From assembly GCA_902492235.1 (NCBI GenBank), contig CABUKS010000023.1, positions 1 through 40,002 on the forward strand: 40,002 bases of DNA, read 5' to 3'. A program made the position numbers and the translations under genes. Under the pieces are notes generated by a model that saw nothing but the letters and a program-made list of their open reading frames with translations, did not search any database and was not told where the DNA came from. Positions 8,778 to 19,000 of this stretch are shown here, one piece after another. Source of the stretch: an uncultured Collinsella sp. (GTDB lineage Bacteria > Actinomycetota > Coriobacteriia > Coriobacteriales > Coriobacteriaceae). Every line of letters begins with the position of its first letter. Position 1 is the stretch's first letter.

Positions 8778-8812
8778 TTGGTGCAAAGAAACCTGACCCC
8801 CCAATGCACCAA
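8778..8812. repeat. Palindromic intergenic element G, abutting a stop codon
   Basis: Seven-bp arms TTGGTGC (8778-8784) and GCACCAA (8806-8812) enclose a 21-nt spacer. Read on the minus strand, the spacer has GGGGGGTCAGG. The right arm ends one base before the TAA of the large membrane protein gene. The core resembles the GGGACAG of the other intergenic elements but is not identical. Between this element and the yebC start (8648-8777) I see only the presumed yebC upstream region and no gene. Confidence 0.5.
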
Positions 8813-8813
8813 G

Positions 8814-10997
8814 TTAGAACCAGAGGAAGTCGCTGCGGGTAACGGTGGCGCCGATGGCGAAGGGCATGCAGGCGATGACCGGATACAGGTAGCGCATGTA
8901 AGTCGAGCCGTTGCACGGACCAATCAGGCACACGGCGAGCACGCCCAACAGCGGCACCCAGATCGCCAGCGCACGCCATGAATGACGACGCAGCAGGTAG
9001 ACCACCACGGCGATCATGATCCACACATAGGTGGCCGAGCTCATGGTGAGCGAAATAAACGGGATGCGCTGCACCGCCACACGGTACAGATTGATCAGGT
9101 GGTCGCACCAGCGCACCACGTTGCTGTCAATCGGATGGAAGTCGAAGTACTTGAGGTTATCGGGCTTCGCCATAATCTCGGCACTGCGCGCCGTGCTGTA
9201 GACCCACGCATCGCGCGCGCTCGGATAAAAATAACCATAGTAGTTATTGATAAGCGCCGAAATATAGCACTCGGGATCCTTCTTAAACATCTGAGCCCAC
9301 ACCTCAAAATAGGCATCGATGTCCTCCTGCGAGGCGTACTCGTTAAAGCAGTTCTTGACGGCATCGGACTTGTCGGGGTTGTAGCGGCGGCCCAGGTTCT
9401 CGTACTTGAGTACACGATCGATCACGGTGCGCTCCTCATCGGTCACCAAGCCGTCGCAAGGAGCCTCCACGATGGTGCCGTCCTCCTTAACCGCGGGGTT
9501 GACGCCCGAGTTGAGGCCGTCGTGCTTTTGGACGAAACGAGCCGTCTGCTGGAACGGAATCGAGAGGATTTCGCGCTTGGAACCAGGCGTGATGTCGTGC
9601 GCCGGCATAAAGACCTTGGTGAAGTACATATTAGAGGCAAGGCAGAGCGCGAGCACCGCGAGAACGCCAACCCAGCGGAAACGCGGGATGGCGCCCGAAG
9701 GCGCAGCACCAGTCTGCTTGGCTGCACGACGAGCCACATGCACGTCCCATACGCAAAACGCCGCCGCGATTACGCATGCCGCCAGGGGAAACACCAGACC
9801 TCCATTGCGCAGAAACGTGGAACCCATGGCACCCAGAGCGAGCAGCAGCCAGTCGTGGCGCGCAAAGAGCACGGGGGCTTTCTCGCCTGCTCGCTCGACA
9901 TTGGCATCACGACGGGGCAAGCCACACGCAACGAGCTTGACGGTCTGTACCAGCAGCACCAAGAACGCGTCGGCAAACAGCACGTCTTTGGTGAGCAGCG
10001 CCGCGTAGTTAGAGAACATCGGCATAAACGCAAAGAACAGCAGGATCGCACCGCGAACCGGCAGGCTCACGCCCAGTTTGCGCAGCGACGAAATGGAATA
10101 GGCCATGCAGGCAGCCGTGATGACGAACTGAGCACAGGTATAGATGGCAAGACCCGCGTTAGCGCTGTTGAACAGCGAAAGCCCCAGCTGAACGCACGAG
10201 CCGATAATGGCCGTGTGCACTACGGGATGATGCCCGTTGAGCAGCACGTTGGGGTTGAGTAGGCGCAGGTAGTCGCTCGTGCCGTTGGGATAGTTGAACC
10301 ACTGGCGAATCTGCGCGCCCGTATCTCCCATAAAAAGGCCAGGCAGCGAAGCGATAAGCGTGGGCGCCCAGGCGATCATAAGCACCAGGAAGGGCCCGGC
10401 AAAGGGATGGACCGAGAGCACGGCGTGAGTCACACGCCATATGCGGCCAAAGTGCGCTTCGGAAAACGGAATGCGCCGGGAGCTCAGCCAATCTAGACAC
10501 TCAAAGGCAAGGTAGAAGGCAACGACCGCCAAGAGCATCCAGCCCGCGCCGCCAATCCAGGCGCAGATGATGCGGGCTTTGTCGCCAAGGACAATCTCAG
10601 CCGAGTCGGTGAGATCGTAGCTGCGGCCGAACACCATGCAGATGGCGAAGAACAGCGACGGCAGAATGATCGATGGACGCCAGGTGTCGCCACGGCCAAA
10701 GAACACGTAGCGAAACGGCAAGGTGAGCAGGCAGGCAAGTGCAAGCAGCATGACCGCGTCGGTATGGCCGGCAAACGAGAGGAGCACCTCGTAGCACACG
10801 TACAGCATGCCCGAGGCTTTGGGGTCAATCGCCAAGACTGCGTTGCTCGACACCGGGGAGGGATCGATGGAAAACGCCGTGGTCGCCAACAGCGCGAGCA
10901 AAAATGCGATGAGCGTCTGCTTGGCGGGGTAGCGCTTAAACCAGACGATGCGGGCAGCGTCGCGCGCAGCCGTTGTGGAGAGATCGGAATCCTTCAC
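8814..10997 (-). CDS. Large polytopic membrane protein (DUF6020-like, possible GT-C type glycosyltransferase)
   Basis: Product of 727 residues from a GTG start; AAAGG lies about 14 bases upstream, so initiation may be modest. The protein has roughly 12-14 hydrophobic segments, spread over residues 25-450 and 640-720, with a large extracytoplasmic domain at about 460-640 (from DITPGSKREILSIPFQQTARF to the YYGYFYPSARDAW region). The segment ASLPGLFMGDTGAQIRQWFNYP followed by LLNGHHPVVHTAIIG is characteristic of DUF6020 proteins, which share topology with membrane glycosyltransferases that use polyprenol-linked sugars. The substrate is unknown. A repeat element (11018-11073) lies just upstream and element G just downstream. 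Confidence 0.7.
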   Translation of the reverse strand: MKDSDLSTTAARDAARIVWFKRYPAKQTLIAFLLALLATTAFSIDPSPVSSNAVLAIDPKASGMLYVCYEVLLSFAGHTDAVMLLALACLLTLPFRYVFFGRGDTWRPSIILPSLFFAICMVFGRSYDLTDSAEIVLGDKARIICAWIGGAGWMLLAVVAFYLAFECLDWLSSRRIPFSEAHFGRIWRVTHAVLSVHPFAGPFLVLMIAWAPTLIASLPGLFMGDTGAQIRQWFNYPNGTSDYLRLLNPNVLLNGHHPVVHTAIIGSCVQLGLSLFNSANAGLAIYTCAQFVITAACMAYSISSLRKLGVSLPVRGAILLFFAFMPMFSNYAALLTKDVLFADAFLVLLVQTVKLVACGLPRRDANVERAGEKAPVLFARHDWLLLALGAMGSTFLRNGGLVFPLAACVIAAAFCVWDVHVARRAAKQTGAAPSGAIPRFRWVGVLAVLALCLASNMYFTKVFMPAHDITPGSKREILSIPFQQTARFVQKHDGLNSGVNPAVKEDGTIVEAPCDGLVTDEERTVIDRVLKYENLGRRYNPDKSDAVKNCFNEYASQEDIDAYFEVWAQMFKKDPECYISALINNYYGYFYPSARDAWVYSTARSAEIMAKPDNLKYFDFHPIDSNVVRWCDHLINLYRVAVQRIPFISLTMSSATYVWIMIAVVVYLLRRHSWRALAIWVPLLGVLAVCLIGPCNGSTYMRYLYPVIACMPFAIGATVTRSDFLWF

Positions 10998-11017
10998 AGT
11001 CCAAAGAGCCTTTCTAG

Positions 11018-11073
11018 AAACCTGCCAAAAAGGGACAGGTTTATTTTAGCAGGTTTTATCTGGGGAAACGTTA
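11018..11073. repeat. Interspersed intergenic repeat, copy B
   Basis: Contains AAACCTGC (11018-11025) and GCAGGTTT (11049-11056) as an 8-bp inverted repeat around AAAAAGGGACAGG. The 48 bases from 11025 match copy A (6141-6188, opposite strand) at 44 positions. It lies in the 5' region of the large membrane protein gene, so its transcript could form a leader structure there. Confidence 0.75.
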
Positions 11074-11100
11074 CGGTTCTGTCATCGTTGCCCAGCGAAT

Positions 11101-11131
11101 CACCACAAAGGTTCCTGTCCCCTTTGTGGTG
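11101..11131. repeat. Palindromic element C after lgt
   Basis: Perfect 11-bp inverted repeat CACCACAAAGG (11101-11111) and CCTTTGTGGTG (11121-11131) with a 9-nt loop containing CTGTCC. It starts 10 bases beyond the lgt stop codon at 11142. The minus-strand tail is not T-rich, so it is not an obvious terminator. It shares the GGGACAG core with copies A, B, D and F. Confidence 0.7.
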
Positions 11132-11141
11132 GTTTTGGTGG

Positions 11142-11963
11142 TTAGGCGTCCAGGTAGACGCGCTGGGGCTGGTTGCGGCGACGAGCAAAGATGATGAGCG
11201 CCAGGCCCGCGATTACGAGGGGCAGGCTCAGCAACTGGCCCATGGTGATAACGCCACCCAGTAGATAGCCCAGCTGCGCATCGGGCACGCGCACAAACTC
11301 AATGAGGAAGCGGACGATGCCGTAACCCATCACAAACACGCCCATAAACGTGCCTTGGGGCAGTAGCGGCTTTTTGCGGCTGAGCACCTGCAGAATGCAA
11401 AAAAGCACGATGCCCTCAAGAAATGCCTCGTAGAGCTGGGAGGGGTGACGCGGCATCTCGCCCGCAGTCCCGCCAAAGACCACGCCCCATGGCAGATCGG
11501 TCGGCTTACCCCACAGCTCACCGTTCACGAAGTTGGCGCAACGTCCCAGGCACAGCGCCAGCGGAGCACCGATAACTGCAAGGTCGGCAATGGTCCATGC
11601 GTCGAGCTTATACATGCGGCACACGATGATGCCGCCGATAATGCCGCCCACCAAGCCGCCATGGAAGCTCATGCCGCCCTCGTTGGTGGCAAAGATCTCG
11701 AGCGGATGCGCCCAGTAGTAGCCGTCGCCGTAAAAGATGACGTAGAACAGGCGGGCGCCAATGATAAGGCCAAAGACCACGCCGACCACGACACTCGTCA
11801 GGTCGTCAATCGTGATGTTAAAGCCCCAGCGACGCTGCGTGCGGTACATGACGACCGCCGTGAGCAGGGCGCCGACCACATAGGCCAGACCATACCAGTA
11901 AATCGTGATGGGCCCCGCCGAGATCGCGACGGGATCAAGCATATGGTAGAGGTCGTTGAGCAT
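11142..11963 (-). CDS. lgt: Prolipoprotein diacylglyceryl transferase
   Basis: Product of 273 residues, the expected length. Lgt is an integral membrane enzyme that moves diacylglycerol from phosphatidylglycerol to the lipobox cysteine of prolipoproteins. Seven membrane segments are visible. Signature regions are ISAGPITIYWYGLAYVVG near the N-terminus, NEGGMSFHGGLVGG with the conserved histidine, and the family signature read here as GRCANFVNGELWG, where the usual Gly-Asn pair is Ala-Asn. RHPSQLYEAFLEG and FLIEFVRVPD follow. It would process lipoproteins such as the binding protein at 35926. Start: AGCAGGGA about 8 bases before the ATG. Confidence 0.95.
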   Translation of the reverse strand: MLNDLYHMLDPVAISAGPITIYWYGLAYVVGALLTAVVMYRTQRRWGFNITIDDLTSVVVGVVFGLIIGARLFYVIFYGDGYYWAHPLEIFATNEGGMSFHGGLVGGIIGGIIVCRMYKLDAWTIADLAVIGAPLALCLGRCANFVNGELWGKPTDLPWGVVFGGTAGEMPRHPSQLYEAFLEGIVLFCILQVLSRKKPLLPQGTFMGVFVMGYGIVRFLIEFVRVPDAQLGYLLGGVITMGQLLSLPLVIAGLALIIFARRRNQPQRVYLDA

Positions 11964-12071
11964 GTCGATTCCCTGCTCCCTACATACAAATACGGCCGCG
12001 GGCCTTGCGCTCGCAGCCGCATATTTGGGCGTAACGTCTATGCGGAGTATGCCGTCCGCAGCTTTCGCAGC

Positions 12072-12350
12072 TTAGAACGGCGCGTACTCGTCGTACAGGT
12101 CCTCGGCCTCGCCGGAGGCATTGACCTGCTCAACGCGGGTAACGCCGGGCACGTGCTCCTTGAGGATACGCTCGATGCCCATGGAAAGCGTCAGGGCGCT
12201 CATGGGACAACCGGCACAGGCGCCCTGAAGCTCCAGCTTGACGACGCCCTCGTCATCAACGCCTATATACTCCATGTCGCCGCCGTCGGCCTGTAGGTTG
12301 GGGCGAATCTCTTCAAGAACCTTCTTAAGCAGCTCTTCGTTAACAGCCAC
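12072..12350 (-). CDS. NifU family protein (Fe-S scaffold, C-terminal-domain type)
   Basis: Product of 92 residues from a GTG start with AAAGGAG before it. It contains only the NifU C-terminal (Nfu) domain: LKKVLEEIRPNLQADGGDMEYIGVDDEGVVKLELQGACAGC (read in parts) with the CxxC cluster ligand CAGC, then MSALTLSMGIERILKEHVPGV. Such small proteins carry or transfer iron-sulfur clusters, normally as dimers bridging one cluster. The spacing to lgt downstream is 108 bases without a clear terminator. Confidence 0.92.
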   Translation of the reverse strand: MAVNEELLKKVLEEIRPNLQADGGDMEYIGVDDEGVVKLELQGACAGCPMSALTLSMGIERILKEHVPGVTRVEQVNASGEAEDLYDEYAPF

Positions 12351-12372
12351 AGGGGCTCCTTTCTCACAATAA

Positions 12373-12388
12373 CGCGGGCGCGCCCGCG
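12373..12388. other. 16-bp perfect palindrome in the NifU upstream region
   Basis: CGCGGGCGCGCCCGCG is self-complementary and lies about 25 bases upstream of the NifU-like start. It may be a small hairpin in the leader or chance in GC-rich DNA. The rest of 12351-12521 shows no gene. Confidence 0.35.
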
Positions 12389-12521
12389 GACAGAGCTATG
12401 TTACTACAGCCGTGTACCCGCTCACGAGCCGTCCATGCGCGCAGACGCTACTTTCACGAGTAGTCAATTTGGGACGGGGCTCTTTTGGCTGCCTTTTGTT
12501 GCCAGCTGGCGTTGCCACGCG

Positions 12522-13046
12522 CTACTGCTGAGCCCGCCCCTCGGTGCCGATGTGAACATCGACGATAACCTGGCGGTAGCTGATGCCACAGGAGTCGAGG
12601 ATGCGGCGGCTGATGCGTCCGTCATCGGTGTCGGCGTACTTGTTGTCCAGGTAGACGACCTCGCCCACGCCCACCTGAGCCAAAATCTTGGCGCAGTCGT
12701 GGCACGGGAACAGCGTGACGTAGACCGTGGAACCCTCGAGGTCCTTGAGCGAGCCACGGTAGTTGAGCACGGCGTTGGCCTCGGCATGGACCACGTAGTT
12801 GTGCTTGTCCTGCAGCGGGTCGTCGCTCGTACCCCACGGGAAAAAGTCGTCGTTGAGCGCCGAGGGTGTACCGTTGTAGCCCACCGAAAGGATGCGGTGG
12901 TTGGTGTTGGCGATGCACGCACCCACCTGCGTGTTGGGGTCCTTGCTGCGGCGCTGCGCGGCGATGGCCACGCTCATAAAGAACTCGTCCCAGCTAATGA
13001 CGTCCAGGCGCTTGCCTGACGAAGTTTGATGAAGATCGTCCGACAT
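12522..13046 (-). CDS. dCMP deaminase family protein (cytidine/deoxycytidylate deaminase)
   Basis: Product of 174 residues. The start at MSDDLHQ is preferred because GGAGG lies nine bases upstream; the frame could begin 12 codons earlier. The zinc-dependent deaminase motifs are both present: HAEANAV near residue 83 and PCHDCAKIL near residue 110. Early segments SWDEFFMSVAIAAQRRSKDPNTQVGA and ILSVGYNGTP are typical of dCMP deaminases, which supply dUMP for thymidylate synthesis. Some family members (ComEB-like) act in other contexts. Upstream on the same strand, 84 bases away, is coaX. Confidence 0.9.
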   Translation of the reverse strand: MSDDLHQTSSGKRLDVISWDEFFMSVAIAAQRRSKDPNTQVGACIANTNHRILSVGYNGTPSALNDDFFPWGTSDDPLQDKHNYVVHAEANAVLNYRGSLKDLEGSTVYVTLFPCHDCAKILAQVGVGEVVYLDNKYADTDDGRISRRILDSCGISYRQVIVDVHIGTEGRAQQ

Positions 13047-13130
13047 GACAGACACCTCCGTAATCGCAATAGTTTGACCCATTGTAGCAGGTGAAAGGTG
13101 GAGGCGTTTGTCCCACCGGCGCCCTCACTT

Positions 13131-13982
13131 TTACACGCGGCGGGGCTTTTGGTTGATGCGGTAGAGCTCGGCCAGTCCCCGCAACGTCAGCGCGTCGTCG
13201 ACCGTCAGACTGTGACCGACCAGCGACGCGAGTGCCTCGGCATCGTCGCCGGTAATGACGATGGGCACGTTGCCTTCCCCCGCGGCCTTGGTCGCGCGCA
13301 TCTCGGCGAGCACCATGTCGAGCATGCCGTCGATGCGGGCTACCTCGCCCAAGACCACGCCCGAGCGCATGGCCTCGCGCGTGTTGCGGCCGATCACATG
13401 CGTGGGCGCCGAAGGCTCGACCTGCGGCAGACGCGCCGCAGCGGCCGAGAGCGAGCGGGCGCCGAGCGCCAGACCCGGCGCGATGACGCCGCCCACAAAG
13501 GTTCCGTGCGTATCGATGACCTCGATATTGGTCGTTGTGCCCAGGTCGATCACGATGCACGGAGAGCCGTAGACGGCACGGGCCGCCACGGCGTCGGCGA
13601 TGCGGTCGGGGCCGATCTCGGCCGGGTCGTCGTAGTGCACGGGCATGCCGGTCTTGAGGCCCGGCCCCACGGTGAGCACGCGCCCCGTGCAGGTACGGGA
13701 AAGCGCCGCCTTCCACGGGCGCTCGAGCGCCGGCACCACGCAGCTCAGCACGGCCGCCGTGGGCACGAGCGCGCCGGGCATGCCCGCATCAGCCGCCAGC
13801 GCGGCCATGACTTGAGCGAGACGCATACGCGCTTCGTCGGCCGTAATGCTCGATGGCGTCGTGATCTCGCACGTCGCAAGCGGGCATTCCTGCGCCGCGG
13901 CCGAATCCTCTGCAAACAGGCCAAAGCGAATGAACGTGTTACCCACGTCGACCGTCAATATATATGCGCACCCATTAAGCAT
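13131..13982 (-). CDS. coaX: Type III pantothenate kinase
   Basis: Product of 283 residues. AAAGGAGC precedes the ATG at 13982; the frame runs 18 codons further upstream but lacks a ribosome site there. It catalyses the first step of coenzyme A synthesis, ATP-dependent phosphorylation of pantothenate. ASKHA-fold marks: TVDVGNTFIRFGLF at residues 9-22, the CVVPAL segment, EIGPDRIADAVAA with the substrate-binding GPDR, the second phosphate motif CIVIDLGTTTNIEVID, GGVIAPGLALGARSL, and IVITGDDAEAL. Its length is close to the 255-275 of known enzymes. Confidence 0.94.
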   Translation of the reverse strand: MLNGCAYILTVDVGNTFIRFGLFAEDSAAAQECPLATCEITTPSSITADEARMRLAQVMAALAADAGMPGALVPTAAVLSCVVPALERPWKAALSRTCTGRVLTVGPGLKTGMPVHYDDPAEIGPDRIADAVAARAVYGSPCIVIDLGTTTNIEVIDTHGTFVGGVIAPGLALGARSLSAAAARLPQVEPSAPTHVIGRNTREAMRSGVVLGEVARIDGMLDMVLAEMRATKAAGEGNVPIVITGDDAEALASLVGHSLTVDDALTLRGLAELYRINQKPRRV

Positions 13983-14174
13983 CGTCGGCGCTCCTTTCGT
14001 CTGCCCAGCAGTATATCGCCTACCTAAACCAGTCATCCCAAAATGACTAGGTTGCGGCTATACTGATGCGCGGTCGTTTGCGAGCTCACGCGACGGCCTT
14101 TGGTAACCCGACTTCCCGCGCCGCATCCGTAGCGGCGCTCCCGGGGGAAGCGGATATACGCAAAGGAGTTCAAT

Positions 14175-15878
14175 ATGAGCAATCCCTCGAACCGCGCCTC
14201 GATGCGCGGGCAACTCACGCTGCGCGGTGTCGTCATCGGCGTCCTTGGCTGCGTGATCATCACGGCAAGCTCGGCCTACACGGCCCTCAAGATGGGCGCC
14301 CTCCCCTGGCCAATCATTTTCGCTGCCGTCATCTCGCTGTTCTTCCTTAAGCTCATGGGCAACGCCAGCCTCAACGAGGCCAACGTCACCCACACCATCA
14401 TGTCTGCGGGCGCCATGGTCGCCGGCGGCCTGGCGTTTACCATCCCGGGCGCCTGGATGCTGGGTTATGCCGACCAGATCAGCTGGCTCGACATGTTTAT
14501 CGTGGCACTCGCCGGCACCATCTTGGGCCTTCTTGCGACAGCGCTCATTCACCGTCACTTTATCGTGGACGCCGCGCTGGAGTTCCCTACCGGCAACGCC
14601 GCAGCTCAGACCCTGCGCGCCACCGAGGCCGGCGGCAAGACCGGCAAGCAACTCTTTGGCTCCATGGCCATCGCAGGCATCTACAGCGTGCTTCGCGACG
14701 CTCTGGGCGTGGTGCCCAGCATGCTTTGCACGCTCAATATCCCCGGCGTGACCTTTGCCATCTACAACTCGCCTATGCTGCTGTCCATCGGCTTCCTCGT
14801 GGGCTTCGCCCCCGTCGCCTTCTGGTTTGCCGGCGCGCTGCTGGGCAACTTTGGCATCATCGTCGGCGGCACCGCTGCCGGCCTGTTCGATGTTGTGACC
14901 GCGCAGGGTATCGTCAAGTCCCTCGGTATGGGTCTTATGATGGGCTTTGGCGTCGCCGTCGTCCTCAAGGACATCCTGCCGCAGGTCGCCGGTATCGTCC
15001 GCGGTCTTGCCGCCGACAGCTCCACCGACACCGACGAGCAGTCGCTCATCTCGGGCTCGCTTAAGCTCGACGCCGGCATCATCGGCCTGGGCGCCGCCGC
15101 CATCGCCGTGATCATCGCCATCGCGCTCGACCTCGGCCCCGTTCCGGCAGTCATCGTGACGCTGTTCACCTTTGTCACCACCATCATGAGCGCACAGAGC
15201 TGCGGCCAGACGGGTATCGACCCCATGGAGATCTTTGGCCTCATCGTCATGCTCATCGTGGCAGCCTTCGCGCAGCTCGCACAGGTCAAGCTGTTCTTTA
15301 TCGCCGGCATCGTAGCCGTGGCGTGCGGCCTTGCGGGCGACGTCATGAACGACTTTAAGGCCGGCGCCGTACTGGGCACCAACCCGCGCGCACAGTGGAT
15401 CGGCCAGGCCATCGGCGGCATCGTGGGCGCCTTGGTCGCCGCCGCTGTCATGGTCGCGCTCGTCACCGCCTATGGTCCGGACGCCTTCGGTCCCGACAAG
15501 AGCTTTGTTGCCGCGCAGGCAAGCGTCGTCGCCACCATGGTCTCGGGCATCCCGAGCGTGCCGTGGTTTGCGGGCGGCTTTATCGCCGGCATCGTCATGT
15601 ACTGGCTCGGCATTTCGGCCATGATGATCGGTCTGGGCGTGTACCTGCCGTTCTATATGTCGCTCACGGCTTTCCTGGGCTCCTGCGTTAAGCTCGCCTA
15701 CGACAAGTGGGCCGCACACCGCGACGCCGAGGCCGGTCTTTCGGACGAGGAAAAGGCCGCCAAGGACGCCGCCTTCCAGGAGCAGGGCCTGGTCGTCGCC
15801 AGCGGCCTGCTGGGCGGCGAGTCCATCGTCGGCGTTATCCTGGCGTTTGTCTCCGTGGGCCTGAGCCTGCTGGGCTAA
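14175..15878 (+). CDS. OPT family oligopeptide/metal-complex transporter
   Basis: Product of 567 residues with AAAGGAG before the ATG. About 14-15 membrane segments run nearly the whole length. Family marks include TLRGVVIGVLGCVIITASSAYTALKMG at the N-terminus, the tract FPTGNAAAQTLRATE in a loop near residue 140, MSAQSCGQTGIDPMEIFGL near the middle, and IGLGVYLPFYMSLTAFLG near the C-terminus. Bacterial OPT proteins import peptides or siderophore-like metal complexes by proton coupling, and which applies here cannot be told. It is convergent with the surface-protein gene, with a terminator for each in between, and divergent from coaX. Confidence 0.9.
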   Translation: MSNPSNRASMRGQLTLRGVVIGVLGCVIITASSAYTALKMGALPWPIIFAAVISLFFLKLMGNASLNEANVTHTIMSAGAMVAGGLAFTIPGAWMLGYADQISWLDMFIVALAGTILGLLATALIHRHFIVDAALEFPTGNAAAQTLRATEAGGKTGKQLFGSMAIAGIYSVLRDALGVVPSMLCTLNIPGVTFAIYNSPMLLSIGFLVGFAPVAFWFAGALLGNFGIIVGGTAAGLFDVVTAQGIVKSLGMGLMMGFGVAVVLKDILPQVAGIVRGLAADSSTDTDEQSLISGSLKLDAGIIGLGAAAIAVIIAIALDLGPVPAVIVTLFTFVTTIMSAQSCGQTGIDPMEIFGLIVMLIVAAFAQLAQVKLFFIAGIVAVACGLAGDVMNDFKAGAVLGTNPRAQWIGQAIGGIVGALVAAAVMVALVTAYGPDAFGPDKSFVAAQASVVATMVSGIPSVPWFAGGFIAGIVMYWLGISAMMIGLGVYLPFYMSLTAFLGSCVKLAYDKWAAHRDAEAGLSDEEKAAKDAAFQEQGLVVASGLLGGESIVGVILAFVSVGLSLLG

Positions 15879-15919
15879 GTCGAGCGGCCGCTCGACAGCG
15901 ACCATATTGCCTACGGCTT

Positions 15920-15959
15920 GCCCGGTCGGTAGCTTTTGCGGCTGCCGACCGGGCTTTTT
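15920..15959 (+). terminator. Intrinsic terminator of the OPT transporter gene
   Basis: 14-bp stem (15920-15933 and 15941-15954) with one T-G wobble and a 7-nt loop, followed by five T residues. It lies 41 bases past the stop. Confidence 0.9.
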
Positions 15960-15975
15960 GATATCGAAACAAAGA

Positions 15976-16012
15976 AAGGCCGGCGCGCTGCGTTTAACAG
16001 CGCGCCGGCCTT
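15976..16012 (-). terminator. Intrinsic terminator of the surface-protein gene
   Basis: Perfect 15-bp stem AAGGCCGGCGCGCTG (15976-15990) against 15998-16012 with a 7-nt loop. On the minus strand it is followed by TTTCTTTGTTTC. It lies 66 bases beyond the stop at 16079. Confidence 0.88.
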
Positions 16013-16078
16013 ATCGTTTGGCTAACGAGACGGTCCCGTTATGAATTGAAGTTCGCTGCAGAAACTACGCTCGAAACG

Positions 16079-19000
16079 CTACATCTGCTTGCGACGACGA
16101 TCGCTCAGCGTCACACCAGCGGCCACGAGGGTGATACCGCCGATGACGAACACCTCGCCCGCAAGAGCGGAATTGTCGCCAGTTTGGGCGAGCGCGGCCG
16201 ACGTTGCCTTCTTCTTGGCGACAGGAGCCTTTGCAGCAGCCTGTGCAACCTGAGGCTTGGCCTGCGGCTCAGCCTTGGGATGATACTTGTCGTACTCGGC
16301 CTGCGCGGCAGCCAGGGCATCCTTGGCATCGCCAAGCTCAGCCAGCGCGGCGGCATAGGCGTCGTTGGCATCGGACAGCTTGGCATCGGCATCGCTCAGA
16401 GCAGCCTTGAGACCAGCGGCGGCATCGACGGCAGCCTTATAGCGAGCGTAGGCAGCGTTCAGTTTGACCAGCTTCTCGTTGCCCGTCGTGCCCGCGGCAA
16501 GGGATGCCTTGTGGTCGACAGCCTCAAGATCGGCCTTGAGTGCCTCGTCGTTGGCAAGCTCTGCCTTGGCCTTGACGATATCGAGGTTCGCATCGACGAC
16601 GGCTTCGTTGGCGGCCTCGAGCTGCTTCTGGGCATCGGCGACACTGGCCACGGCAGCGTCATAGGCGGTCTTGGCGTCGTCGACCGCCTTCTGAGCGCCG
16701 GCGAAGCGCTCGAAGGCCTTGTTTGCGGTGGCAAGCTCGTCCTCGGCGGCCTTGGCCTTCGCCTGTGCGTCGGACAGGGTCTGCGTCTTGGCGGCAACTG
16801 CCTGCTTGGCGCCCGAAAGAGCGGTTGCGGCGTGCACATCTGCGGCCTGAGCCTTGTCAACCCCAGCCTGGGCAGTGTCGTCGGCCTTCTTGGCATCGTT
16901 AAGCGTGCCCTGCTTGTTCGCAAGATCCGTCTTGGCGGCATCGCGCTTGGCGGCAAAGTCCTTGACCGAAGCCGTGGCGTTGTCATACGCCTCATTGGCC
17001 TGCTCGGACTTTGCCTTGGCGGCATCGCGGGCGCTGCGAGCCTTCGCCTTTCGAGCAGCGGCCTCAGCTGCCTTCGTCTTGCTGTCAGCAAGCGTGGCGT
17101 TTGCCTTATCGAGAGCCGCCTGGGCAGTAGCGGCCTCGGACTTTGCAGCATCGAGGTTCTGCTTGAGGGACTCGATGTCGATTCCGCCGAGCGCGTCCTT
17201 CGCGGCGTCGTATGCCGTCTTTGCAGCGGCTGTGCCGGACTTTGCCTTCTCGTACTCGCCCTTGGCTGCGTTCACGTTCGTGTCTGCTGCGGTATAGGCG
17301 TCATGTGCCGCATCCTGCTTATTTACCGCTGCAAAGTAAGCTTCCTTGGTAGTACCGAAGGTCTTCTGCGCTTCCGCCAGCTTATTCTGAAGCTGCTTCA
17401 GCTGCTCCTTCTGCTCCTGCGTGCCGCCTGCGTTGTATGCGGAATCGATGTAGTCGTTCAGGAGCTTCTTGAACTCGGAGACAGTGAAATCAGCCTCACT
17501 GTCAAAAGAGCTGTAATCGAAGATTGTTACCTCGGAATCGGTGTTCTTACCGCTACCAGTCGCGATGCCGATAGCCTTCGTGCCGGCATCGATGATGTTG
17601 AGATAGTGTCCGCACTCATGGTAGATGCTGCTGTAGTGCTGGTAGATATAGTAGGAATCATATCGATGGTTCCCAAGGTCACTATTCTTCTCGACGTACT
17701 TATCGAATGCCTCTTTTTCCTGAGTGTAGAGACCGGTATATGGCCAGCCAAGCGTATCCTCGGTCTCGCCGCCGGTATATGCACCGTCGCCGCCGGCAAG
17801 ATTTTCTCCATTGTCCCAGTAGCAGCCCGAGTGTCCCCAGATGTTCGATGAATATGATACATTAAGGGCGGCTGCCGCAGTCATGCGGAGGCTGACGCTG
17901 AGCGCCGACTGACCGTTCGCCTTGCGGAGGTTGTTCTGGGTGTCGAGATATGTCAAGGCGTTGCGCATCTGCTCCAGGGAGAGCGGGTTGGTGTCGCGAG
18001 ACATGTCATGATCGACGTACTGGTCATACCATTCGGCCTTGTCAGCGGCACCGGTCAGCATCGATACGGCTTCCTGGGCGTTCTTTTTCTGCGTGGCTGT
18101 GAACTGGCTGCCGCCGATGATGTAGTTCATGAAGCCGAACATACCCTGACTGATGACTTCCTGGTCAACGGTCATGTTGGACTTTAGGTCTGCAATCTGC
18201 TGCTCAAGAGCCTCAACCTGGGCATTAGCAGCGTCATAAGCCTTTTCCGCGGCGTTCGAAGCGGCGCAGGCTGCCTCCCACTCGCTGCGCTTCTGCTTGC
18301 GAACTTCGACAAGCTTATCGTACTCAGCCTTCTTGTCGGCCTCGGTCTGCTGGGCCTGCTCGTATGCCGTCTTCGCGGCGTCACGCTTACTGGCCGCGTC
18401 CTTGTACTCCTTGTTTGCCGCATCGTATGCAGACTGGGCAGATGCCACAGCAGCGTTGGCGGCGTTGGCCTTCTCCTGCGCGGCAGCGACGGCAGCCTGG
18501 GCGGCCTGCAGATTTGTCTGTGCGGTGGCGTCGGCATCCGTCGCGGCATTGAGCTCCGCCTGCGCGGTCTTGAGCTCACCAGCAGCAGCGATCTTGGCGG
18601 CCTCAAGCGCACTCAGGTCGACACCCGTACCCGAGACGGCAGCATCGAGCGCGGCCTGCGCCTGGTTGAACTTCTGCTGGGCGTTATCGCGCGCGGTGGT
18701 TGCGGCTGCGAGAGCAGCGGCAGTCTCCTGCTTCTTGGCTTGGGCGGAAGTCAGAGCGGCCTCGGTGTCCTTCTTTTCCTGCTGAGCACTGGCCTCGGCG
18801 GCCTTGGCCTGGTCCAGATTGGCCTGTGCAGTAGCAACGGCCTTATTGGCGTCATCGAGCTTTGCCTGCGCGTCCTCGACGGCCTTCTTGGCGACCTCGT
18901 ACTCGTCCATACCCATGGCCTCGAGCTTGGCCTGGGCATCATCGAGGGCCTTCTTGGCCTCATCCTGCTTTGCCTTGGCATCCTTGAGCGCCTGGGTCTT

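Noticed and set aside
14058..15905. 615-codon minus-strand frame opposite the OPT transporter
   Set aside because: Low-complexity Asp/His/Gly/Ala mirror of a GC-biased membrane-protein gene; no recognisable domain.
16046..17851. 601-codon plus-strand frame opposite the surface protein
   Set aside because: Leu/Gly/Val-rich mirror of the Ala/Lys/Asp coiled-coil coding sequence; no start signal.
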